In this document: positions 1 through 6,229 of the stretch, one piece after another
Numbering within the stretch: position 1 is the stretch's first letter
How the letters are laid out: every line of letters starts with the position of its first letter
From: an uncultured Clostridium sp.
GTDB lineage: Bacteria > Bacillota_A > Clostridia > TANB77 > CAG-508
Reading direction: 5' to 3'
Length of the DNA stretch: 11,397 bases
Assembly (NCBI GenBank): GCA_946491915.1
Contig: CAMLYR010000043.1
Span: 1 to 11,397 of the forward strand
Position numbers and translations under genes: made by a program
The notes under the pieces: generated by a model
The model's input: the letters and a program-made list of their open reading frames with translations, nothing else
The model's database searches: none
Told to the model about the DNA's origin: nothing

Positions 1-28
1 TTGGAACTTCTCTTAATTGATTTTTCAT
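1..28 (-). CDS. 5' end of a gene running off the left edge
   Basis: Only the first nine codons are visible, reading MKNQLREVP from an ATG at 28-26. An AGGAGAG ribosome binding site lies at 43-37 on the minus strand, eight bases before the ATG, so this is a well-formed translation start rather than a chance frame. The gene is divergent from the DUF1836 gene and has a candidate promoter at 61-89. Nine residues are too few to assign a family. Confidence 0.6.
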
Positions 29-43
29 ATTCAAAACTCTCCT

Positions 44-64
44 ATCTGGTTTTCTAAACCAGAT
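44..64 (-). repeat. 9-bp hairpin in the leader of the left-edge gene
   Basis: ATCTGGTTT (44-52) and AAACCAGAT (56-64) pair perfectly across a 3-base loop. In the minus-strand transcript this hairpin lies immediately upstream of the AGGAGAG ribosome binding site (43-37). It could stabilise the leader or affect ribosome access. There is no U-tract, so it is not a simple terminator. The function is inferred only. Confidence 0.5.
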
Positions 65-89
65 TAACACATCGACATAACTTTGTCAA
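61..89 (-). promoter_or_regulatory. Candidate promoter of the left-edge gene
   Basis: On the minus strand a consensus -35 TTGACA (89-84) is followed after 17 bases by TAATCT (66-61), which keeps the key second A and last T of a -10 box. Transcription would start near 54 and run into the gene that begins at 28. The start would fall inside the 44-64 dyad, so the exact start matters for whether that hairpin forms in RNA. The -10 is weak, which lowers confidence. Confidence 0.45.
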
Positions 90-91
90 TA

Positions 92-120
92 TTGACTATC
101 CATTTCAACCATGATAATAT
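92..120 (+). promoter_or_regulatory. Candidate promoter of the DUF1836 gene, sharing a palindrome with the divergent promoter
   Basis: TTGACT (92-97), a 17-base spacer and TAATAT (115-120) form a good sigma-A-type promoter. A TG at 112-113 adds an extended -10. Its -35 and the opposite-strand -35 together form the perfect 12-bp palindrome GTCAATATTGAC at 85-96. Two back-to-back -35 boxes would create such a palindrome by themselves, but it is also a natural operator site that would shut both promoters at once. Confidence 0.6.
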
Positions 121-225
121 ATATGTATATATGTTGTCTTAGGGATTTTTTTAAGATTATGAAAATTTTATGAAATATTGTAAATGTTTTATAAAATAAA
201 AATTAAAATAAAGGACTGAAAAAAT

Positions 226-723
226 ATGAGTAATGAAATAATAAAATTGCATATTCCTAGATGGAAAGAATTACCTAATGTAGATTTATATTTAGATCAA
301 GTCGTTACCTTAGTAAATGAAACATTATCTTCTTTCTTATCAAATTCCAATTCTGAGAAAGATGCACTTATCTTAACAAAAAATATGATTAATAACTATG
401 TAAAAAATAAAATTATAGAACCACCTATAAAGAAAAAATACAACAAAAATCACTTGGCTCAGTTTTTTGTCATTTGTGTTTTAAAAGAGGTTTATAAAAT
501 AAATGATATAAAGATATTGATTAGATTAGCTTTAGAAAGTGCACCAATTGAAATTGCATATGACAATTTTTGCAAATTATTTGAAAAGGCCTTAGATTGT
601 GTATTTAATAAAACAGATTTCATTGATAATTATTCTACAAATGACCGTAAGTATTTGTTAAAAGCTGTTTTACTTTCTTGTGCTTATGCGATTTATACAA
701 AAAAAGAAATAAGTGAAAATTAA
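226..723 (+). CDS. DUF1836 family protein (HTH regulator-like)
   Basis: A 165-residue soluble protein matching the DUF1836 pattern: an N-terminal PRWKELPNVDLYLDQV segment (about residues 11-26), then LTKNMINNYVK (about 50-60) and a KKKYNKNHLAQ stretch (about 69-79). This resembles the MerR-like winged helix seen in the family, and the C-terminal half is helical. Members are widespread in Clostridia and Bacilli. They are presumed transcription regulators, but no molecular target is established that I know of. The ATG is preceded by AAAGGA at 210-215, ten bases upstream. The gene is alone on its strand, divergent from the left-edge gene, with which it shares a promoter region (84-120), and it ends inside a strong terminator. 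Regulation of itself or the divergent gene is inference from this layout. Confidence 0.8.
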   Translation: MSNEIIKLHIPRWKELPNVDLYLDQVVTLVNETLSSFLSNSNSEKDALILTKNMINNYVKNKIIEPPIKKKYNKNHLAQFFVICVLKEVYKINDIKILIRLALESAPIEIAYDNFCKLFEKALDCVFNKTDFIDNYSTNDRKYLLKAVLLSCAYAIYTKKEISEN

Positions 724-742
724 TTCATTTATTTCTTTTTTT
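699..742. terminator. Bidirectional intrinsic terminator
   Basis: The arms 707-717 and 724-734 pair over 11 positions (one G-T) around a six-base loop that contains the DUF1836 stop codon. The stem is extended by AAAAAAAG (699-706) pairing with CTTTTTTT (735-742). On both strands the stem therefore ends in a T-tract, as expected for a terminator shared by two convergent genes: the DUF1836 gene (+) and the 4Fe-4S gene (-). Confidence 0.75.
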
Positions 743-743
743 A

Positions 744-935
744 TTATTTTAAAACCAAAGCATGCTTTGGGCAAAAATCTGAACATTTCCCACAACTAAT
801 ACATTTTGTATAATCAATTGTAGGTGCTTGAAAATCTTCTTGACTTAATGCACCAACTGGACACACATTTACTGCTGGACATTTATGATTTTGTGGGCAA
901 TTTTCTACAATAATATTTAACTTTTTGTTTTCCAT
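744..935 (-). CDS. Small 4Fe-4S binding protein (ferredoxin-like)
   Basis: A 63-residue protein with seven cysteines: C13, C19 and C25-Pro in the first half and C45-x2-C48-x2-C51-x3-C55-Pro in the second. The second motif is a canonical 4Fe-4S ligand set. The first half has the C-x5-C-x5-CP spacing seen in a common clostridial small iron-sulfur protein family. It lacks the usual C-x2-C-x2-C-x3-CP pattern, so only one cluster is certain. The likely role is electron transfer or metal-cluster binding in an anaerobe; the partner is unknown. A strong AGGAGG site (950-945) lies nine bases before the ATG. It is separated from the upstream acetyltransferase gene by 119 bases, so it may have its own promoter, but I found no convincing one. 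Confidence 0.85.
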   Translation of the reverse strand: MENKKLNIIVENCPQNHKCPAVNVCPVGALSQEDFQAPTIDYTKCISCGKCSDFCPKHALVLK

Positions 936-1054
936 AGTTCAATTCCTCCTAGCTTCATTGTATTATCTTTATTTATACTTTATTACTACCGAACCTATTT
1001 TGAATAGCATCTATTTGCTTGCTTTATAATATAATTTTTCTATTCTTTCTCCTT

Positions 1055-1477
1055 CTATTTTTTCCAGACCATTACATATTCTTTTTCATTTGTTGTTTTA
1101 TCCGTTTCTTCTTTTTCGATTTTAAATCCTTCTCTTTCATAAAACGCTATTGCTCTTTCATTTTTCATATACACGCTTAACATTAGCTCTGAATATTTTG
1201 ACTTACAATATTGTATTAATTTTCTTCCTATCCCCATAGATTGTTTTTCTGTCTTAACAAATATCCCTGCTATATATGTATTAGATAATCCGATGAATCC
1301 ACATATTTCTTCTTTTTCTTTATAAACATATATTTCTGCTTTTAAAATTTCCTTTTTTACATCTTCAAAATGGTTATCCCAATAATCTTCAGAAATATAG
1401 CTATGTGTTCTTTTATTTTCTTTTAGCCAAATGTCCATAATTTGATTTATATCTTTTTTATTTAGTTTTTCAATCAT
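1055..1477 (-). CDS. GNAT family N-acetyltransferase
   Basis: A 140-residue protein of standard single-domain GNAT length. Motif A, which binds the acetyl-CoA pyrophosphate, is visible as QSMGIGRKL (about residues 79-87). It follows a beta strand carrying IAGIFV (69-74). Motif B reads NERAIAFYEREGF (about 106-118), the typical signature of the YjaB-like group. The acceptor substrate cannot be told from the sequence; small amines, amino acids or protein N-termini are all possible. The ATG has GAGGAG just upstream. It begins 14 bases after the csaA stop, so it is very likely the distal gene of the nadE-csaA transcript. Confidence 0.88.
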   Translation of the reverse strand: MIEKLNKKDINQIMDIWLKENKRTHSYISEDYWDNHFEDVKKEILKAEIYVYKEKEEICGFIGLSNTYIAGIFVKTEKQSMGIGRKLIQYCKSKYSELMLSVYMKNERAIAFYEREGFKIEKEETDKTTNEKEYVMVWKK

Positions 1478-1491
1478 CTATATCTCCTCTA

Positions 1492-1821
1492 TTATCCTAG
1501 CTTATCTCCATTATTTGCCTTTTTATCTGGTGTAATTAATATAACCCCTTCTTTACTATATGTTCCTAGAACTAATACTTCTGATAAAAAGTCTGCAATT
1601 TGTTTTTGTGGAAAGTTAACGACTGCTAGTATTTGTTTTCCGATTAATTCTTTAGGAGTATATAGATTGGTGATTTGTGCAGATGATTTCTTAACACCAA
1701 TTTCTTCTCCAAAATCAATTTCTAATTTATAAGCTGGTTTTTTCGCTTTTTTAAATTCTTCTGCTTTTAAAATTGTTCCTACACGAATATCTAACTTCAT
1801 AAAATCTTCAAAAGTTGCCAT
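1492..1821 (-). CDS. csaA: CsaA-type tRNA-binding OB-fold protein
   Basis: A 109-residue protein matching CsaA over its full length (family about 110 residues). Visible signatures are LDIRVGTI (10-17), AKKPAYKLEIDFG (26-38), KKSSAQITNLY (44-54), VVNFPQKQI (67-75) and SEVLVLG (80-86). The family is a homodimeric single OB fold related to the C-terminal domain of methionyl- and phenylalanyl-tRNA synthetases. It binds tRNA and has been described as an export-related chaperone in Bacillus subtilis. It lies 13 bases downstream of nadE and 14 bases upstream of the GNAT gene, so all three are probably co-transcribed. No functional link between CsaA and NAD synthesis is evident. Confidence 0.95.
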   Translation of the reverse strand: MATFEDFMKLDIRVGTILKAEEFKKAKKPAYKLEIDFGEEIGVKKSSAQITNLYTPKELIGKQILAVVNFPQKQIADFLSEVLVLGTYSKEGVILITPDKKANNGDKLG

Positions 1822-1834
1822 TTACTTATTCTCC

Positions 1835-2605
1835 TTATATTTCCATGTTTTTTAAATAATTTTTTCTTTCAAATGTATATGTTGGAACTAATTCTCTTTT
1901 ATGTTTTGATGCATTGTATCTTTTTAAGATTTCTTTTTTTGCATTTTCTTCTGTATTTCCTGTTTCTATCATTTCTGCAATTTGACTATACTTGATTCCC
2001 ATTTTTTCTTCATCTGTCATGCCACCTAGACCATCGTTTGGTGCCTTTTCTAATATTTTTTCTGGAACGCCTATATATTTTCCAATAGCTAGCACTTCAT
2101 CAACTGTAAAGTTTCCAATTGGATTAAAATCTGCACTATTATCTCCCCATTTTGTTGTATATCCTACCATTGCTTCACAAAGATTTCCTGTTCCAATTAC
2201 TAAGTATCCTAAACTTTGTGCAACACCATATAATGTCGTCATTCTTAATCTTGGTTTTATATTAATAGTTGCTTCTTTTGATAATTCTTCTCCCATTGCA
2301 GATTGTATTTCTTTTTCCATTTCATTATATGTATTCGTTAAATCTACTTTTAGAAATTTTACACCAAAGGTATCTGCTACTAATTTTGCATCGTCAAAAT
2401 CATGTGATATAGAGTGACATGGCATAGATACAGCAACTACATTTTCTTTTCCTATTGCTTTTACTGACATAGCAAGTACAGTTGCTGAATCTTTTCCTCC
2501 ACTACATCCAACAACAATTCCTTTTGCTCCAACTTGTTTCACATATTCTTTAATCCAGGTAATGGCACCTTCTATTTCTTTCATTAATTCTTTTTTTTCT
2601 AACAT
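1835..2605 (-). CDS. nadE: NH3-dependent NAD+ synthetase
   Basis: A 256-residue cytoplasmic enzyme converting nicotinic acid adenine dinucleotide (NaAD) plus ammonia and ATP to NAD+, the last step of NAD synthesis. The ATP-pyrophosphatase P-loop SGGKDS sits at 35-40. Other conserved patches are PRLRMTTLYG (118-127), GTGNLCEAMVGY (138-149), TKWGDNSADFNPIG (151-164) and KAPNDGLGG (187-195). There is no N-terminal nitrilase (glutaminase) domain, so ammonia is the nitrogen donor, as in the short bacterial form (usually 245-275 residues). An AAAGGA site lies upstream of the ATG. The gene follows a NadD-like gene, giving two consecutive steps of the same pathway in one run. Confidence 0.96.
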   Translation of the reverse strand: MLEKKELMKEIEGAITWIKEYVKQVGAKGIVVGCSGGKDSATVLAMSVKAIGKENVVAVSMPCHSISHDFDDAKLVADTFGVKFLKVDLTNTYNEMEKEIQSAMGEELSKEATINIKPRLRMTTLYGVAQSLGYLVIGTGNLCEAMVGYTTKWGDNSADFNPIGNFTVDEVLAIGKYIGVPEKILEKAPNDGLGGMTDEEKMGIKYSQIAEMIETGNTEENAKKEILKRYNASKHKRELVPTYTFERKNYLKNMEI

Positions 2606-2645
2606 TTTTCAATTTTTCCTTTCTATTTTTTATAATTTATTTTAA

Positions 2646-2704
2646 AATGTCCAAAAAAAAACGTCCCAAAATGTCCCAAACAGAAACGTCCCCAAAAGGA
2701 CATT
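2646..2704. repeat. GTCCC/GGGAC repeat block between nadD-like and nadE
   Basis: Four copies of a (T/C)GTCC(C)(C) core occur in 45 bases at about 2648, 2662, 2672 and 2687, separated by A-rich spacers. The block is bounded by AATGTCC (2646-2652) and its inverted copy GGACATT (2698-2704). Such GC-core palindromic repeats resemble the REP-like sequences scattered by REP-associated tyrosine transposases in many Bacillota. The assignment is by resemblance only, and no transposase is visible here. The right flank overlaps the stop codon of the NadD-like gene. Confidence 0.6.
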
Positions 2705-3317
2705 ATTGATATAATTGATGTTCTTTTATATATGTGATTACTTCATCAGGTGTTAAATATCGTATACTTTTTCCATTTTTTATTTTTTCTCTTACATATG
2801 TTGAACTTAAATTGCTTTTTATTGTATCTTTTGCTTTGATAAAAGCTTGTTTATGTTTCTTTAACAATTCATTGTTTTGAATAATTTCTTCCATACAATC
2901 ATTATCTCTTTCTAAAATATACATTTTAAACTTGGTTGTAAGTTCTTCTACTTTTTTCCATGTGTCTAATGTTTTTAAGTTATCACTTCCTGTTAAAAAA
3001 GCAACTTCATAATCTGGATATTCTTCTTGTATTTTGTGTAATGTTTCAACTGTATATAATTGTCTTTCACTATCTATTTCTATTCTAGATACTTCAAATT
3101 TTTCATTTTTATCACAAACTGTTTTTAACATTTGATAACGATGTTCATTTTCAATTAAATCCATTTTTTCATATTGACTATTCACTGGAACAAATATAAT
3201 TTTTTCTATTTCTGGATATTCTGCTATCATTTGTTCTGCAAGTGAAAAATGTGAATTTAGTGGTGGATTAAAGCAACCACCAAATACAATGATTTGTTTT
3301 TTATTATGCTTTTCCAT
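2703..3317 (-). CDS. nadD: NadD-like nicotinate-nucleotide adenylyltransferase
   Basis: A 204-residue nucleotidyltransferase of the NadD family (usual length 190-220), which joins ATP and nicotinate mononucleotide to give NaAD. The N-terminal FGGCFNPPLNSHF (12-24) is the (H/T)xGH ATP-binding loop in variant form: H23 is kept, while the first His/Thr is Leu20 and the Gly is Ser22. The TGSDNL turn (109-114) and the second signature LSSTYVREKI (170-179) are intact. The RYLTPDEVITYI C-terminus (186-197) is typical. A GGAGAG site precedes the ATG. The gene lies 97 bases upstream of nadE and 39 bases downstream of a cupin gene. Because the first motif is divergent, it may be a second NadD paralogue rather than the housekeeping copy. 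Confidence 0.82.
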   Translation of the reverse strand: MEKHNKKQIIVFGGCFNPPLNSHFSLAEQMIAEYPEIEKIIFVPVNSQYEKMDLIENEHRYQMLKTVCDKNEKFEVSRIEIDSERQLYTVETLHKIQEEYPDYEVAFLTGSDNLKTLDTWKKVEELTTKFKMYILERDNDCMEEIIQNNELLKKHKQAFIKAKDTIKSNLSSTYVREKIKNGKSIRYLTPDEVITYIKEHQLYQ

Positions 3318-3356
3318 ATATACTCTCCATCATATTTATTTTTTATTATCTGTCCA

Positions 3357-3683
3357 CTATTGTTCTGGAACGACATCAAATATTATTAAATCTTCCTCTC
3401 CTATATTTTCAATAGAATGTGTACTCCCCTTAGGACAATAATGACATTCACCCTTTTTTACAATTTCTTTTTTTCCGTCTAATGTACATTTAGCAATTCC
3501 TGATAAAACATATACCACTTCACAACTTGTATTGTGTGTATGGATACCAATTGAACACCCTTTTTCCAAAGTAGATTTCATAATTTTAATATTGCTGTCC
3601 ATAAACATATTAGCTTTTGTTGTCCCTTTTCCATTATTTAAATTTGGTATTCCAACTTCTTTAATTTCATCAAAATTTATCAT
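3357..3683 (-). CDS. Single-domain cupin protein
   Basis: A 108-residue small cupin. Motif 1, G(x)5HxH(x)4E(x)6G, is complete at residues 42-62 (G42, H48, H50, E55, G62). Motif 2, G(x)5PxG(x)2H(x)3N, is complete at 78-93 (H89). The metal ligands are therefore H48, H50, E55 and H89. Such proteins bind a divalent metal in a beta barrel. They act as sugar isomerases, dioxygenases, or binding/regulatory proteins, and the sequence does not decide which. It is the first gene of the minus-strand run leading into nadD-like and nadE, after a terminator at 3743-3781. I found no convincing promoter between that terminator and the start. Confidence 0.88.
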   Translation of the reverse strand: MINFDEIKEVGIPNLNNGKGTTKANMFMDSNIKIMKSTLEKGCSIGIHTHNTSCEVVYVLSGIAKCTLDGKKEIVKKGECHYCPKGSTHSIENIGEEDLIIFDVVPEQ

Positions 3684-3742
3684 ACTATTTTTCTCCTATA
3701 ATCTTTTCATTTCATATTCTTATACAATATATCATAAAATAA

Positions 3743-3781
3743 AAAAATATTCTATATATTTATAAGATATAGAATATTTTT
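3743..3781 (-). terminator. Intrinsic terminator after the hydrolase operon
   Basis: Fifteen perfect pairs join 3743-3757 and 3767-3781 around a nine-base loop. Read on the minus strand the stem ends in seven T residues (down to 3741). It lies 78 bases after the stop of the alpha/beta hydrolase gene, separating that operon from the cupin-nadD-nadE run. The stem is almost all A-T, so read-through is possible. Confidence 0.65.
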
Positions 3782-3859
3782 CTTACTGTTCAACCTTATA
3801 TACACAACCGAGAAGTATTTATAGGATTAGTTAATAACTCTTTTTATTTAATCTATTAA

Positions 3860-4846
3860 TTATTTTAAGTTTTCTTTAAAAAATTCTTCTATTTTATCAA
3901 AAGGAATGATATCCACTTTATCATACAAATCTGTATGAACCGCATTTGGAATAATCATTAATTCTTTATTATCTGTATACTTACTGTTTTCCGTCATATT
4001 TTTAAAAGCATCTTTACTAAAATAACAAGAATGTGCTTTTTCTCCATGTATCATTAAAACAGCATTTCTAATTTCATTGCTATAATGTAATATTGGCATA
4101 TTGATAAAAGATAATGAGGAGGTCATATTCCATCCATCATTTGAATTTAATGATCTTTTATGATATCCACGTTCTGTTTTGTAATAATCATAATAATCTT
4201 TTACATAAAATGGTGCATCTTCTGGAAGTGGATCTACCACACCACCTGCTCTTTTATAGGTTCCATTTTTGTAATCTTCTATTCTTTGTGAATTTAAACT
4301 TTTCTTTAATTCATAACGTGCATTTTCATCCATACTATCAAAATATCCATTTGCATTTACACGACTCATATCATACATGGTTGATGTAACAGTTGCTTTA
4401 ATTCTTGTATCCATTGCAGCTACATTTAAAGCCATACCTCCCCAACCACAGATTCCAATAATTCCGATTCTTTCTGGATCAACATTTTCTTGTATAGATA
4501 AAAAGTCTACTGCTGCTGAAAAATCTTCTGTATTGATATCTGGAGATGCTACATAACGAACTGTTCCTCCACTTTCTCCTGTAAAAGATGGGTCAAATGC
4601 AATTGTCAGAAAGCCTCTTTCTGCCATGTTTTGAGCATACAATCCTGATGCTTGTTCTTTGACTGCTCCAAAAGGTCCACATACAGCAATTGCTGGTAAT
4701 TTTCCTTTAGCATCTTTTGGCTCATATACATCTGCTATTAATGTGATTCCATAACGATTATGAAATGTTACCTTTCTATGATTTACCTTTTCACTTTTTG
4801 GGAATGTTTTATCCCATTCTTGTGTTAAATGTAATGTTTCTTCCAT
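3860..4846 (-). CDS. Alpha/beta hydrolase, YcjY-like family
   Basis: A 328-residue alpha/beta hydrolase. The core order is ITLIADVYEP (34-43), GPFGAVKEQ (57-65, oxyanion-hole region), ERGFLTIAFDPSFTGESGG (76-94), the nucleophile-elbow region GICGWGG (131-137), STMYDMSR (155-162), MIHGEKAHS (265-273) and AVHTDLYD (302-309) with the likely catalytic His304. The elbow has Cys133 instead of the usual Ser and an extra residue compared with GxCxGG dienelactone hydrolases; the same sequence occurs in YcjY-like relatives as I recall them. The substrate is unknown; a small ester or peptide-like compound is likely. There is no signal peptide. The start lies four bases after the stop of the upstream small gene, whose end carries its AAGGAAGG site, so the two are translationally coupled. 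Control by the divergent LysR regulator is likely. Confidence 0.88.
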   Translation of the reverse strand: MEETLHLTQEWDKTFPKSEKVNHRKVTFHNRYGITLIADVYEPKDAKGKLPAIAVCGPFGAVKEQASGLYAQNMAERGFLTIAFDPSFTGESGGTVRYVASPDINTEDFSAAVDFLSIQENVDPERIGIIGICGWGGMALNVAAMDTRIKATVTSTMYDMSRVNANGYFDSMDENARYELKKSLNSQRIEDYKNGTYKRAGGVVDPLPEDAPFYVKDYYDYYKTERGYHKRSLNSNDGWNMTSSLSFINMPILHYSNEIRNAVLMIHGEKAHSCYFSKDAFKNMTENSKYTDNKELMIIPNAVHTDLYDKVDIIPFDKIEEFFKENLK

Positions 4847-4850
4847 ATTT

Positions 4851-5084
4851 TTACCTTCCTTTTTTTAAATCCACAATTAGATAATCTAATATATCAATTT
4901 CCTTTTGCTGTTTATGTATATTATCTAATAATGTATTTCTATATTTTCTAAGTAAAATATAGATTTGATCAAATTGTTTTTGCTCTAACAAACTAAAAAA
5001 ATTATCTATCAATTTTTTATTACACCCTGCATCTTGCAAGTTTTGAATCAAAGCTTCTTTTTTATCTTGTTCTCCGTTTATCAT
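4851..5084 (-). CDS. Small helical protein of unknown function
   Basis: A 77-residue acidic and lysine-rich protein that looks all-helical. Residues 8-37 (KKEALIQNLQDAGCNKKLID onward) could form a two-helix unit. Residues 40-73 include LLRKYRNTLLDNIHKQQKEI, a likely amphipathic coiled coil. Similar short proteins (LQDAGC near the N-terminus, K-x-IDxLDYLI near the C-terminus) are familiar beside hydrolase, flavin or regulator genes in Clostridia, but I know no assigned function. It has an AGGAT-type site close upstream of the ATG and is the first gene of the hydrolase operon, divergent from the LysR gene. It could be a regulator partner; that is inference only. Confidence 0.72.
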   Translation of the reverse strand: MINGEQDKKEALIQNLQDAGCNKKLIDNFFSLLEQKQFDQIYILLRKYRNTLLDNIHKQQKEIDILDYLIVDLKKGR

Positions 5085-5182
5085 ATTGATATCCTTCCTT
5101 ATATAACAATAATCCTTTTCATGTAGCGGATTAAAAATTATTATACAATTTTATACAAGTAACAAATTCTTACTTCATTTTG

Positions 5183-5212
5183 ATTATACCCGATTATTTT
5201 TAAAATAGCCAA
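5183..5212 (-). promoter_or_regulatory. Promoter of the small-protein/hydrolase operon
   Basis: On the minus strand TTGGCT (5212-5207) is followed by an 18-base spacer and a perfect TATAAT (5188-5183). Transcription would start near 5176, leaving a leader of about 90 bases before the ATG at 5084. It faces away from the LysR promoter at 5239-5267, with 26 bases between the two -35 boxes. Confidence 0.65.
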
Positions 5213-5223
5213 TACTTATTTTG

Positions 5224-5240
5224 CATAGTTTATCATAGTT
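5224..5240. promoter_or_regulatory. Direct repeat, candidate LysR-type binding site
   Basis: CATAGTT occurs twice, at 5224-5230 and 5234-5240, exactly one helical turn (10 bp) apart. It sits between the divergent promoters and overlaps the first bases of the LysR -35 box. LysR regulators bind such intergenic regions to repress themselves and activate the divergent operon, so this is the best visible operator candidate. Confidence 0.45.
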
Positions 5241-5267
5241 GACAGGAATAATAAAACAAATTATAAT
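5239..5267 (+). promoter_or_regulatory. Perfect consensus promoter of the LysR gene
   Basis: TTGACA (5239-5244), a spacer of exactly 17 bases and TATAAT (5262-5267) match the sigma-A consensus at all twelve positions. The -10 is embedded in the palindrome TATAAT-C-ATTATA (5262-5274), which also spans the expected start near 5274. Such a strong promoter on a regulator gene would be expected to be held down by a repressor, most simply LysR itself. Confidence 0.8.
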
Positions 5268-5318
5268 CATTATAAATTTTAGGAACAATTTTTAAAATTC
5301 ATATAGGAGGATTTTATT

Positions 5319-6203
5319 ATGGAATTAAGAGTTTTACGATATTTCTTAGAAGTTGCAAGAGAAGAAAATATTACAGCAGCTGCTGAGGCTTTACATATAA
5401 CACAACCTACACTTTCTAAACAGTTGATGGATTTGGAAGATGAAATTGGGAAAAAATTATTTATTAGGGGTAAGAGAAGAATCACTTTAACAGAAGATGG
5501 CATTCTCCTTCGTAAAAGAGCTAGTGAAATTATTGAATTAGTAGAAAAAACAGAATCTGAATTAAAGAAATCTGATGAAATTATCGTTGGAGATGTTTAT
5601 ATTGGTGCTGCTGAAACAGATGCCATGAAAGATATTGCTAAAATATGTACACAGTTACAAAAAAAATATCCCCATATTCATTATCATCTATTTAGTGGAA
5701 ATAGTGAAGATGTTATAGAGAAATTGGATAAAGGACTTATAGATTTTGGTATTCTTTTTGAACCTTCTGATATTAAAAAATACAATTATATTAAATTGCC
5801 TGCCTATAATATTTGGGGACTTTTGATGAGAAAAGATAGTCCTTTGGCAACACTTCATGATATAACACCTGATGCCCTTCTAAATATTCCTTTAATTTGT
5901 TCTAAACAAGCTCTTGATAATAATGAGCTTGCTGGTTGGTTTGGTCATAACATAGAAAAATTAAATATTGTTGCAACATATAATCTGATTTATAATGCAG
6001 CCTTTTTTGTTGAAGAAGGATTTGGAAGTGCCTTAACTCTTGATAAATTAATTCAGATGTCAGAAGAAAATAATTTGTGTTTTAAACCACTTACCCCAAA
6101 TCTAAAAACCAACTTAGTCATGGTCTGGAAAAAATATCAAGTTTTTTCTAAAGCCTCTCAAACATTTTTAAATGAATTACAAAAAGAATTACAGAATAAA
6201 TAA
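5319..6203 (+). CDS. LysR family transcriptional regulator
   Basis: A 294-residue LysR-type regulator of normal family length. The N-terminal winged helix-turn-helix is at about residues 1-60, with the recognition unit ITAAAEALHITQPTLSKQLM (18-37) and the LEDEIGKKLFIRGKRRITLT wing (39-58). A linker helix runs to about 85, then the periplasmic-binding-protein-like effector domain starts at about 90 (VYIGAAETDAM). The inducer is unknown. The ATG has a strong AGGAGG site (5305-5310) and a perfect consensus promoter upstream. It is divergent from the small-protein/hydrolase operon, which is its most probable target. Confidence 0.95.
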   Translation: MELRVLRYFLEVAREENITAAAEALHITQPTLSKQLMDLEDEIGKKLFIRGKRRITLTEDGILLRKRASEIIELVEKTESELKKSDEIIVGDVYIGAAETDAMKDIAKICTQLQKKYPHIHYHLFSGNSEDVIEKLDKGLIDFGILFEPSDIKKYNYIKLPAYNIWGLLMRKDSPLATLHDITPDALLNIPLICSKQALDNNELAGWFGHNIEKLNIVATYNLIYNAAFFVEEGFGSALTLDKLIQMSEENNLCFKPLTPNLKTNLVMVWKKYQVFSKASQTFLNELQKELQNK

Positions 6204-6229
6204 CATATATGAACATATAAAAAGTTATT

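Noticed and set aside
121..140. Alternating AT/TATATG stretch after the DUF1836 promoter
   Set aside because: It is a low-complexity AT run without a clear unit or conserved spacing.
1992..2417. Long plus-strand open frame (141 codons) opposite nadE
   Set aside because: nadE is certain from its conserved motifs. The opposite frame has no ribosome binding site of note, and its protein has the Ser/Pro/Phe-rich look of an antisense shadow.
2646..2704. CRISPR-like array
   Set aside because: The repeated unit is only about 6-7 bases with short A-rich spacers of unequal length, unlike CRISPR repeats of 24-37 bases with unique spacers.
4114..4389. Plus-strand open frame opposite the alpha/beta hydrolase, rich in His and Leu
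   Set aside because: It is an antisense shadow with abnormal composition, overlapping conserved parts of the hydrolase.
5279..5503. Minus-strand open frame over the LysR start
   Set aside because: It overlaps the LysR ribosome binding site and HTH region on the opposite strand, and its composition is not protein-like.
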